DNA from: Blastopirellula marina
GTDB lineage: Bacteria; Planctomycetota; Planctomycetia; Pirellulales; Thermoguttaceae
NCBI GenBank assembly: GCA_020721965.1
Contig: DYLS01000038.1
Location: 1 to 41,634 of the forward strand
Length of the DNA: 41,634 bases
Reading direction: 5' to 3'
The notes under the pieces were generated by a model, which was given only the letters and a program-made list of their open reading frames with translations, ran no database searches and was not told the origin of the DNA. This document shows, in pieces, positions 16,163 to 23,408 of this stretch; within the stretch, counting starts at the first letter, position 1, and the number at the start of each line of letters is the position of its first letter. The position numbers and the translations under genes are program-made.

Positions 16163-16178
16163 TGGCATAACGCTTGCG
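16163..16178 (+). promoter_or_regulatory. sigma-54 promoter of the ZraP-like gene
   Basis: TGGCATAACGCTTGCG has the -24 GG at 16164-16165 and the -12 GC at 16176-16177 with exactly 10 bp between them, and keeps TTGC. Transcription would start near 16188 and leave a leader of about 79 nt before the ATG at 16267. In enterobacteria zraP is transcribed from a sigma-54 promoter activated by ZraR; the same logic is inferred here. Confidence 0.7.
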
Positions 16179-16266
16179 TAATACCACCTTCAGCGTCGAC
16201 GCAGTTTTGGGTGGGGCTGGCCAATCACGGTTTTGGGGCTATCTAACGAGAAAAGGAGAGAGTGCG

Positions 16267-16752
16267 ATGCGCTACCGAAGTTTTGCGTTAGGCGTTTGTG
16301 GGGTGCTGGTGAGCATTTTGGGAATCAGCCGAGCGAGCGTAGGACAGGAACCGCCGGCGGCAGAGCTGCAAGCCGCTCAGCCGTCTGCAACGGCCAATGA
16401 TTGGTTGGCGCAGAGGGCTGAATGGCACGCGCTGATGTCGGAGTGGCTGGCGGAACGAGCCAAGCCGAACGCGGATTCCGCCCGTCTGGCCGAGCTTCAA
16501 GCTAAGTTACAGTCCTTGCGTGCCGCATCCGGCTCGGTGCCGACCTGGCAACCTGGGGTTTGCCCATGGGGCGGCCCGGGGCTTGGCATAGGCCCTGGCT
16601 GCTCGCGCCGAGGAGGCTACGGCCCGTCGTACAGCCGAGGCCAAGGCAGAGGGATGGGTTACGGTCCAGGTAATGGGATCGGCTACGGCCCAGCAGGCCG
16701 CGGTTTTGGCCCGCGTGCAACGTCCGGACCTCGCATGGGACGCCCCTGGTAA
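16267..16752 (+). CDS. small secreted Gly-rich protein, ZraP-like
   Basis: 161 residues from the ATG at 16267, chosen because AAAGGAGAG precedes it; the longer frame from 16174 starts inside the sigma-54 promoter. A signal peptide (FALGVCGVLVSILGISRASV, cleavage near VGQ) exports it. The mature N-half is a helix with WHALMSEWLAERAKPNADSA then RLAELQAKLQSL. This fits the YxxLxxxxxxPDxxKIxxLxxEIxxL pattern of ZraP and other metal-resistance/CpxP-like periplasmic proteins. The C-half is Gly/Arg/Tyr-rich (GYGP repeats). Its location before a sensor kinase and NtrC regulator supports a ZraP-like buffering or repressor role at the envelope. The ligand is unknown. No zinc-binding His cluster is obvious. 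Confidence 0.55.
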   Translation: MRYRSFALGVCGVLVSILGISRASVGQEPPAAELQAAQPSATANDWLAQRAEWHALMSEWLAERAKPNADSARLAELQAKLQSLRAASGSVPTWQPGVCPWGGPGLGIGPGCSRRGGYGPSYSRGQGRGMGYGPGNGIGYGPAGRGFGPRATSGPRMGRPW

Positions 16753-16895
16753 CGGGCGTAGCGGCCGCATCCTAGAACGCCGTGGTATCCAGCCGAAGTT
16801 CGCCACACTTCGCAGAGACACGATCTTCCGCCTTGGACCGCATCGGATACCGCACGGCTACGCAAGCCACGTTTCCAGCACGATGTAACCGGCTG

Positions 16896-16937
16896 AGGGG
16901 TCGCGACGATGATTCGCTGCGACCCCTTTCATTTATT
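16896..16937 (+). terminator. rho-independent terminator of the ZraP-like gene
   Basis: AGGGGTCGC (16896-16904) and GCGACCCCT (16919-16927) form a perfect 9-bp stem over a 14-nt loop, followed by TTCATTTATT. It ends the short monocistronic unit. The inverted-repeat element that follows has inserted directly in its T-rich tail. Confidence 0.8.
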
Positions 16938-16938
16938 A

Positions 16939-17103
16939 CTGGACTTTTGCAAACTGTTTGCTTTCCATCTGAGAGAGGGCGACAAACTGAAGCTGTGGGT
17001 AATTCAGATAAACGAGGAAGGCCGTTTTTGCAGCAAACAGTCCTCCCTCTTTAACCTCCGGAGTGTAGAGCGGAGCTTGTGAACCCAATTTGCAAAAGTC
17101 CAG
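16939..17103 (+). mobile_element. MITE-like element, family B, copy 1, with 6-bp target duplication
   Basis: 165 bp with perfect 15-bp terminal inverted repeats, CTGGACTTTTGCAAA (16939-16953) and TTTGCAAAAGTCCAG (17089-17103). It is flanked on both sides by TTATTA, a 6-bp target-site duplication. No ORF inside. A second, homologous copy lies at 20716-20876; both contain an internal TAATTCAG segment. Confidence 0.8.
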
Positions 17104-17271
17104 TTATTACCGCAACAGATCGCGTTAGTTCTTACCGCGACAGCTCGTGCGGTCTCGGTGATGGCCTCGGCGCTGGTCGTGCAATGACATAGAGAGCCGA
17201 CGGAACAGAGAAGAGAGAATGGAGAGCCGACCGACCGGCCCAGTCGCCAAGATCAGCGGGCCGTTTTCGTT

Positions 17272-17286
17272 TGGCATTCGGTTCGC
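17272..17286 (+). promoter_or_regulatory. sigma-54-like promoter of the sensor kinase-regulator pair
   Basis: TGGCATTCGGTTCGC has GG at 17273-17274 and GC at 17285-17286 with 10 bp between them; the -12 box is TCGC rather than TTGC. The predicted start at about 17297 favours the ATG at 17344 over that at 17302 as kinase start. Autoregulation through sigma-54 would match the enterobacterial zraSR unit. Confidence 0.45.
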
Positions 17287-17343
17287 CCCATGCCAAAATG
17301 AATGTCCAGACTGAAGAGAGAATGGGACTTAGCGAGAAGCCCA

Positions 17344-18783
17344 ATGAACCGGATGGAGACCTCCACGAATCGGCCGCTCCTTTGGACCCTGCATGTGACG
17401 GCCGCGTTGCTTTGCGTGGTCATGGGAGCGGGATTTGCTTTGTGGCAATATCGGGAATTGGCGAAGGACCGGCAAGCATCCGAATTGGTCCTTCGTGGGC
17501 AGGCCGAGTCCGTCCTGCGAGCCATTTCCGGGAACCTCCGTTCGCACCGCCGTCTGGGAGCCTATTTCGATCAACAGATCGCCGTATTTCTGGAAGAACT
17601 TGTGGTCTCTCAAGACGTGTTGGGGGTTTCGATTTTCGATGATTCGGGGCGCGAGGTCATTCATGCGGGAAAGGCCGTGCCAGCATTGCCGTCGCAGCAA
17701 AGCGAAGGCTGGTCGAGTGACGGCTATGTTTCGCGGCGGGAGATCGAAGTCCCTCCCCTATCCTCGCCCGGCAGTGGCCCGCTGGGACGTGGACGCGGCT
17801 TCGGTCGCGGCGGTTGGGGACAGCCCGGCACCTCCCAAGAGAGCGTCTTTGTAAAGGGCGGCCGTTTCTCATGCGCCATCAAGCTGGATCGAAGCCGCTT
17901 TGACCTGCAAACCGCGCGCATGGCCCGCTTGCGGTGGGGCCTGATCGTCGCTGGAATTGGGCTGTGCGCCTCGCTTTGGGGAGGGTGGCTCCTGGCGGTT
18001 CGAATGGTAGTCCTCAGCCATCGAAAACGGCTGGCGGAGCTGCAAAGTCGCCACTGGGAAGAACTGAGCCTTGCCGCCGCCGGCCTGGCCCACGAAACCC
18101 GTAACCCCTTGGGATCGATTCGTGGCTGGGCTCAGCGGCTGGCGACATCCACCGAGGCAAGTGCATCGGTGGCGTCGCAGGCTCGAGTCATCATGGAGGA
18201 ATGCGATCGCATCACCGCGAGAATCAATCAGTTTCTAAGCTTTGCCCGACCCTACAACATTCACGCCCAGGCCGTGGACGTGCCCACGATGTTCGCGGAA
18301 CTGACGGCACTGCTGGGCGCCGACGCCGATGCGCGGGATCTTCGAGTAGAGGCAAGGGGGGAAGTGCCAGAAGTGGTCGGCGATCCGAACCTCTTGCGCC
18401 AGGCGCTGTTCAATCTCCTCCACAACGCCTTGCGTTATTCGCCGAAAGGCGGCACGATCGAATTGCAGGCGTATCAGGATTCGCCCCGTCGCACGGTCAT
18501 CGAAGTGCGTGACCGAGGTCCGGGGGTTCCTGAAGCGGCGAGGGCCAAGCTCTTCACTCCGTACTACACGACGTCGGACGGCACGGGACTGGGGCTGGCC
18601 ATCGTACGTCGCATTGCGGAAGTCCACGGATGGGGCGTGGAGTATCGTCCACGCGACGGTGGCGGGGCCGTCTTCCGCCTGCTGATCCCCGTTTCCAGGA
18701 CGAAACCGCCCTCTTCCGTCGCCAGCTCCCACGAGAAAATCGCGCCATCAAGCGTCGAAAGAGCCGCGAAACGAGGCGAGTAA
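17344..18783 (+). CDS. membrane sensor histidine kinase, ZraS/NtrB-like
   Basis: 479 residues from ATG 17344 (an in-frame ATG at 17302 adds 14). TM1 is at about 13-34 and TM2 at about 198-219, enclosing a roughly 160-residue periplasmic sensor domain with a Gly/Arg-rich loop (GPLGRGRGFGRGGWG, about residues 145-160). The cytosolic part has HisKA with LAAAGLAHETRNPLGSIRGW (His250), the N box NLLHNALRY (Asn361), the D-box DRGPGVP and the G box GTGLGLAI. The short linker between TM2 and HisKA and the AHETRNPLGSIRG box resemble ZraS. The stop overlaps the regulator ATG (TAATG). It is predicted to phosphorylate the next gene product in response to an envelope signal; which signal is unknown. Confidence 0.85.
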   Translation: MNRMETSTNRPLLWTLHVTAALLCVVMGAGFALWQYRELAKDRQASELVLRGQAESVLRAISGNLRSHRRLGAYFDQQIAVFLEELVVSQDVLGVSIFDDSGREVIHAGKAVPALPSQQSEGWSSDGYVSRREIEVPPLSSPGSGPLGRGRGFGRGGWGQPGTSQESVFVKGGRFSCAIKLDRSRFDLQTARMARLRWGLIVAGIGLCASLWGGWLLAVRMVVLSHRKRLAELQSRHWEELSLAAAGLAHETRNPLGSIRGWAQRLATSTEASASVASQARVIMEECDRITARINQFLSFARPYNIHAQAVDVPTMFAELTALLGADADARDLRVEARGEVPEVVGDPNLLRQALFNLLHNALRYSPKGGTIELQAYQDSPRRTVIEVRDRGPGVPEAARAKLFTPYYTTSDGTGLGLAIVRRIAEVHGWGVEYRPRDGGGAVFRLLIPVSRTKPPSSVASSHEKIAPSSVERAAKRGE

Positions 18784-20144
18784 TGCAAGCGATCACGGGT
18801 ACGTCCAAATGCCACAAGACTGTGTTAGTGGTGGACGACGATCCGTCGCAACGGCGGCTTTTTGCCGATTCGGTGCGGCAGCTCGGCTTTTCCGTCCACG
18901 AGGCGGCGTCGGGTGAGGAGGCGATGGAGACCGTGGCTCGGTCTCCGGTACATCTGATTTTGCTAGATGTTCGCCTGCCCGGCATCTCAGGGCTGGAGGT
19001 CTTGCGGCGGGTGCGCGAAGTGCATTCCACTCTGCCCATACTCCTCATTACCGCCTACGGTGACGTGCGTGACGCGGTAGCCGCCTTGAAGGGCGGTGCG
19101 GTCGATTACCTGACCAAACCCGTCGACCTGGAGGAATTGAAGACCGCCATCCTGGATCAACTGGGCGAGCGTTACGATGCAGCTCGAACATCCGCAGAGC
19201 TTCCGCCGCTGCCGTCGGACGTCGTTTTTTCCGATCCCGCCTTTCGCCGCGTTTTGGAGACGGCGGCCTTGGTCGCACCGACCGATGCCCCCGTCTTGAT
19301 CCTGGGACCCAGCGGTTCTGGAAAGGATGTCATCGCGCGCTTGATCCATCGCTGGAGCCAAAGGTCCGAAGGCCCGTTTGTGGCGGCCAATTGCGCGGGA
19401 TTGCCCGAGACGCTGATCGAGAGCGAACTCTTCGGGCACGTCAAAGGGGCGTTTACCGGGGCACAGGTGGAGCGTAAGGGGTATTTCCGCGCGGCGAACG
19501 GGGGGACGCTGTTTTTGGATGAAATCGGGGAACTGCCGTCACATCTCCAAGCCAAGCTGCTCCGCGTGCTCGAGAACAGGGAAATCATGCCCCTTGGCAG
19601 CGATGTGCCCGTTCGCGTGGATTTTCGCCTGGTCGCCGCCACGAATCGCGATCTGATCGAGGCGGTGGCTGATGGGCGATTCCGCGAGGATTTGTTCTAC
19701 CGGCTCAACGTATTTGAACTGAGCGTGCCGGCGCTGCGAGACAGACGGGAAGATATCCTGCCTCTGGCGCGACACTTTGCGGAGACGTTTGCGGGAAGGA
19801 CTGTGCGTTTTTCCCCCCAGGCCGCGACCGCCTTGCTGGCCCACCCTTGGCCCGGCAATGTCCGAGAGCTGCGGAACGCCGTGCAACGGGCTTGCCTACT
19901 AGCACGCGGTGATGTGATCTTGCCCGAGCATCTCCCCCGGCCAATCAGCCAAACGCTTCAAGCGCAGGGCGATTCTCAAATGGGGCGTCTTGACCTGGTG
20001 GAACGGGCCGCAATCTTGGCCACGCTCGACGAGTGTGGCGGAAACCGGACGCTTGCCGCCCGAAAACTTGGCATCAGCCGGCGAACCTTGATCTATAAGC
20101 TCCGTGCCATTCAAGATGAAAGGGAGGCCAGCTCCGGCGGTTAA
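18783..20144 (+). CDS. NtrC-family sigma-54-dependent response regulator, ZraR-like
   Basis: 453 residues. Receiver domain 12-125 has the acidic pair VVDDD, phospho-acceptor Asp62 (LLDVRLPG) and Lys112 (TKP). The AAA+ domain has Walker A GPSGSGKD (175-182), the sigma-54 contact loop GAFTGA (222-227), Walker B GGTLFLDE (240-247) and the arginine-finger region FREDLFYRLNVF. A C-terminal Fis-type helix-turn-helix is GGNRTLAARKLGISRRTLIY. All parts needed to activate RpoN promoters are intact. The start ATG overlaps the kinase stop by one base, preceded by GAGGCGAG. It probably acts on the sigma-54 sites at 16163 and 17272. The first sense ATG of the longer open frame lies inside the kinase gene and was not used. 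Confidence 0.9.
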   Translation: MQAITGTSKCHKTVLVVDDDPSQRRLFADSVRQLGFSVHEAASGEEAMETVARSPVHLILLDVRLPGISGLEVLRRVREVHSTLPILLITAYGDVRDAVAALKGGAVDYLTKPVDLEELKTAILDQLGERYDAARTSAELPPLPSDVVFSDPAFRRVLETAALVAPTDAPVLILGPSGSGKDVIARLIHRWSQRSEGPFVAANCAGLPETLIESELFGHVKGAFTGAQVERKGYFRAANGGTLFLDEIGELPSHLQAKLLRVLENREIMPLGSDVPVRVDFRLVAATNRDLIEAVADGRFREDLFYRLNVFELSVPALRDRREDILPLARHFAETFAGRTVRFSPQAATALLAHPWPGNVRELRNAVQRACLLARGDVILPEHLPRPISQTLQAQGDSQMGRLDLVERAAILATLDECGGNRTLAARKLGISRRTLIYKLRAIQDEREASSGG

Positions 20145-20571
20145 TGCCCATTCGCCTTGGTCGGTGGGACAGGCATTCGGTGTGTACCCCCGAAGCGTCC
20201 GGACCTGGCCGAGATTCGTCGGAGCAAGCGGTTACGCGCGACGTCACAACCCGGCCGTGAGCCTCCCTAATCCTACAGCGCAAAGTCCGCCTGCGTGCGT
20301 ACCGTGCCCAGGATATGTTGGGAGGCGCTATGCTCCATCACTCCAAGCTGTTGAGCCGAGCAGACAACCCTGCACTGTAGTAATCATCACGAACTGCCGT
20401 GCTGTCCCATCAGCCAACGGAATCCCCCGCTGCCTGCTCTCTTCTAGTGCCCCAAGCGAGGACTACGAAGGCCGCGACTCGCATGAGTCACATGTGCTCT
20501 GTTTTCGAATCCGCGCTTATAAGATCAGCTTTCTACTCCGCACTTAAGATCTAGTCCGCTCTTATAAGAAT
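20145..20571 (+). other. spacer after the ZraR-like gene
   Basis: No gene is supported here. The end (about 20510-20571) has a degenerate repeat of GCTTATAAGA / CACTTAAGAT / CTCTTATAAGAA at about 23-25-bp spacing. The last copy supplies the target site of the element at 20572. Confidence 0.4.
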
Positions 20572-20705
20572 TGAGGGTGTCCGGGAATTTGACAGTCGTA
20601 ACCTCTTGTTTTCAATGGTGTTCCGACATTTGGCCGCACGGTTTCGCGTATCTGTGCGGTTGAGGGTCTGAGTAATCTGCAGAATCTAATTCCCGGACAC
20701 CCTCA
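20572..20705 (+). mobile_element. MITE-like element, family C, with 7-bp target duplication
   Basis: 134 bp with perfect 18-bp terminal inverted repeats, TGAGGGTGTCCGGGAATT at the left (20572-20589) and its exact complement at the right (20688-20705). TAAGAAT flanks both ends (20565-20571 and 20706-20712), a perfect 7-bp target-site duplication. No ORF inside. Only one copy is seen in this window, 10 bp from a family B element. Confidence 0.8.
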
Positions 20706-20715
20706 TAAGAATAGA

Positions 20716-20876
20716 TTGAACTTTTGCAAACTGATCGCTCCCTCTGAGCAAGGATGAAAAATGGAGTGCTGGATAATTCAGGGAAACAAGTAAAGCTGTT
20801 TCCGTGGGAAACTGCCTTCGCCTACCGTCTCCCGAGGGAAGATGGAACTCTGGGAAGGCAATTTACAAAAGTCCAG
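20716..20876 (+). mobile_element. MITE-like element, family B, copy 2
   Basis: 161 bp. The left end TTGAACTTTTGCAAA and the right end TTTACAAAAGTCCAG match the termini of the copy at 16939-17103 with few changes, and the interior shares ATAATTCAGGGAAACAA with ATAATTCAG-type sequence there. No target duplication remains. Its right end is about 100 bp before the Rrf2 gene start and could contribute to that promoter. Confidence 0.65.
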
Positions 20877-20978
20877 AATCGAGTTCCCCTTCAGGCATTC
20901 GTTCAGTATAATTCAGCATACCAGAGTCGCTTTTACTTGTTTTCGGGTGGCCGTGACAAATCTCTCCGAGAGGGTGCG

Positions 20979-21449
20979 ATGGTAGGAATGTTACGAATTT
21001 CGGAGGCGGCCTCGCTTGCACTGCACGCAATGGGCTTGATGGCCCAAACGCGTCGGCGTTGGTCGAATGAAGAGCTGGCAAGCCGATTGCGTGCGTCCAC
21101 GCACCATTTGGCGAAAGTCATGCAGCGGCTCGTCAAGGCCCGGGTGGTTCGATCCGTGCGTGGTCCGCACGGTGGCTTCGAGCTGCTGAGGGCACCAGAG
21201 ACCATTTCCTTGGCGCAGATTTACGAAGCGGTGGAAGGTCCGTTGCCGACACCGGACTGCCTCCTTGGAGAGCCTTTGTGCCGCGGCGGCGACTGCATGC
21301 TTGGGGACCTCATGCACTCTGTCCACAATCAAGTGCACGAGTATCTTTCCAAAACCACGCTAGCGCGGATGGCCTGTGGACTGCAACTGGTCTCGATGGA
21401 AGACCCCATCTCTATCGAGGGTGTTGGTGCGGCAAATCAGCCCTCGTAA
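20979..21449 (+). CDS. Rrf2-family transcriptional regulator
   Basis: 156 residues from the ATG at 20979 (GAGAGGG about 6 nt upstream). The longer frame from 20754 begins inside a mobile element and has no family-like sequence before MVGMLRISEAASLALHAMG. The winged helix (NEELASRLRASTHHLAKVMQ, VRGPHGGFELLR) is typical. Three cysteines in DCLLGEPLCRGGDC (C-x6-C-x4-C) sit where Rrf2 proteins such as IscR and NsrR bind an iron-sulfur cluster, so a redox, NO or Fe-S signal is likely. No Fe-S assembly gene is adjacent; the targets are unknown. Confidence 0.88.
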   Translation: MVGMLRISEAASLALHAMGLMAQTRRRWSNEELASRLRASTHHLAKVMQRLVKARVVRSVRGPHGGFELLRAPETISLAQIYEAVEGPLPTPDCLLGEPLCRGGDCMLGDLMHSVHNQVHEYLSKTTLARMACGLQLVSMEDPISIEGVGAANQPS

Positions 21450-21799
21450 TTCCCTATCATTGTCCAGGTCTCCCAGGCATCGGCCCCTTCGGCCCACCAA
21501 GGCCGCCCGAAGGCATCCTCGGCAGCGACCCGCGCCAAAAGCGGATATCCGGCCTCCCTTTTCACTTTCGGGAACTTCAAGTTCCGTTGCAAGGAGTCCG
21601 GGAAAGCGTTTACGATTGATGACGCGGTGCGTCTCCTGAAGCGAGCCCGCGGCGGTAAACGAACGCACTTGCTCGCTAAACGAGCGGGTCGCTCAGCCCG
21701 GCCAGCGAGGGACTAGCCGTCGAACGATGGGCAATGTTCGTGTGTAGCCGCCATCATATCTTGCACGTCTCGCCCTTCCGTATCGAGCTTTAGCAGAAG
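21450..21799 (+). other. gene-free spacer
   Basis: 350 bp with no supported gene. It has a near-perfect palindrome GGAACTT-C-AAGTTCC at 21571-21585 and a small stem GCTCG/CGAGC near 21670. Neither is followed by a T-run, and I assign no function. Confidence 0.4.
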
Positions 21800-23149
21800 A
21801 TGAATCCCTTCGACCCAGTTCGACCGTTCGCCTATGCCCCGACGCCTCACTCCGTCCTCACCGACCCAAACGAGGCAAGGCTGATCCAACGCGCGATCGC
21901 GGCGGGCGGCCCTCCGATCGCGAACGTATTGATGGCCCAAGCCCTGGCCAATCCCTCCATCATCTCTCTCGCCGCCGGATTCGTGGAGCAGGAATCCCTA
22001 CCGGTCGAGGAAGTCGAGCAGTGCCTCCACTTCCTGCTGTCGCAACGCGACGTGGCGTTGGCATCGCTTCAGTACGGCTCGACCATTGGCTTTCCCCCCC
22101 TACGTCAGGCCATTTTAGAGCGTTGGCTAGCGGCCGAAGGGATGTCGCAGCGGGATTTCGGAACATCACCAGAGCAGATCGTCATTACCGCTGGCAGTAA
22201 CCAATTGCTGCATTTGGTTCTCGACTGCCTGCTCGATCCCGGCGACATTGTGCTGTGCGGATCGCCAACATACTACGTTTTCCTGGGCATCGTTCAAAAC
22301 TTGCGTGGTCTGGCGATCGGCGTGGCCACAGACGCGGACGGCATCGTACCGGATGCCTTGGAGGAACGATTGGCCTGGCTTGCTGGGCGGGACGAACTGG
22401 ATCGCGTAAAAGCGTTTTATATCACCTCGTATTGTGACAACCCAACCGGCATCACCCTCGCCGAATCCAGGCGCCCCCAGATCGTGGATATCGTTCGCCG
22501 CTGGTCTCGCCATCACAAAATCTACATCCTGGAAGATGCCGCCTATCGCGATCTACAGTGCGAAGGTACTGGCCCCCCTTCGTTGCGATCTTACGACGAC
22601 GGAAACTGGGTCGTCCTTTTAGGCTCGTTCTCGAAGTCCTTCTCGCCGGGGATTCGCGTGGGGTGGGGACTTTTACCCAATGATCTGATGCAACCGGTCG
22701 CGGCGCTCAAAGGGAATCTCGACTTCGGCTCCCCGCAATTCAATCAAATGCTCATGTGGACGGCCTTGCAAAACGGAGCGTTCGATTCGCATTTGGCGGT
22801 GCTGCGCCGCCGTTATCGCGAGAAGATCGCCCTTACGGCCGCGGCAATCGAGGCTGAGCTTCGGCCGATCATCCCCATCGATTATGTCACGCCGGCAGGT
22901 GGCCTTTACCTCTGGGTGCGATTGCCGCAAGATTGCGATACTGGGATAGACGGGAAATTGTTTCAGGCAAGCGTGCGGGAAGGCGTCCTCTTCCTTCCGG
23001 GCGAGTATTGTTTTCCCAGCGGCGAAAATAACGTTCCAAGGAATTATCTCCGCCTCAGTCACGCCATGCCGTCCGCGGAGGGGCTGAGGCAGGGAATCGC
23101 GGCGCTCGCGCGTGCAGTCCGACACCTGGGAGCAGCCGCGGGGCACTAA
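21800..23149 (+). CDS. PLP-dependent aminotransferase, class I/II fold
   Basis: 449 residues, cytosolic. The fold-type I aminotransferase pattern is clear: SIISLAAGFVEQESLPVEEV, LQYGSTIGFPPLRQAI, the PLP-phosphate loop ITAGSNQLLHL, YITSYCDNPTGITL, EDAAYRDLQ, and the Schiff-base lysine in LLGSFSKSFSPGIRVGWG (Lys279). The C-terminal half has PAGGLYLWV and NYLRLSHA. It most resembles the MocR/LysN/ARO8-like group (2-aminoadipate and aromatic amino acid transaminases), but the substrate cannot be set from sequence alone. Stands alone between two repeat-filled spacers; AGCAGAAG precedes the ATG. Confidence 0.9.
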   Translation: MNPFDPVRPFAYAPTPHSVLTDPNEARLIQRAIAAGGPPIANVLMAQALANPSIISLAAGFVEQESLPVEEVEQCLHFLLSQRDVALASLQYGSTIGFPPLRQAILERWLAAEGMSQRDFGTSPEQIVITAGSNQLLHLVLDCLLDPGDIVLCGSPTYYVFLGIVQNLRGLAIGVATDADGIVPDALEERLAWLAGRDELDRVKAFYITSYCDNPTGITLAESRRPQIVDIVRRWSRHHKIYILEDAAYRDLQCEGTGPPSLRSYDDGNWVVLLGSFSKSFSPGIRVGWGLLPNDLMQPVAALKGNLDFGSPQFNQMLMWTALQNGAFDSHLAVLRRRYREKIALTAAAIEAELRPIIPIDYVTPAGGLYLWVRLPQDCDTGIDGKLFQASVREGVLFLPGEYCFPSGENNVPRNYLRLSHAMPSAEGLRQGIAALARAVRHLGAAAGH

Positions 23150-23218
23150 CCGAAACAGATGCAATCGCGCAGATTCGGCTGTCCTCAAGAGGGTAGCAAG
23201 GTCTGAGACGAATCGGCT

Positions 23219-23387
23219 CGTAACCGTTCACGGGTGGAATCATGCGGAAGACGTGGCGTTTTCACGAACCGTGTGGCAAAAACGCTCACCCCGTAGCTGC
23301 CGATTGCTCAAGGGGACTACAAGATGGTGCCTTCAAGATTTTGGCGTCAAGACGGCGTGACACCCTAAATGTTCCGTAAACAGCTAC
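23219..23387 (+). mobile_element. MITE-like element, family A subtype 1, copy 2
   Basis: 169 bp, bounded by CGTAACCGTTCACGG and CCGTAAACAGCTAC, which pair imperfectly. The interior aligns along its length with the copy at 15690-15845, including AATCATGCGGA, GGCAAAAACGC, GATTGC-CAAG and GCGTGACACCCT-AATGTTCCG, with a roughly 12-bp insertion in the right half. It fills most of the gap between the aminotransferase and the permease gene. Confidence 0.65.
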
Positions 23388-23408
23388 TCGGCGTCTAAGT
23401 TTGCCCCG

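Noticed and set aside
20754-20978. 75-residue N-terminal extension of the Rrf2 protein
   Set aside because: Most of it lies inside the family B mobile element, it has no Rrf2 sequence, and a good Shine-Dalgarno sequence precedes the ATG at 20979.
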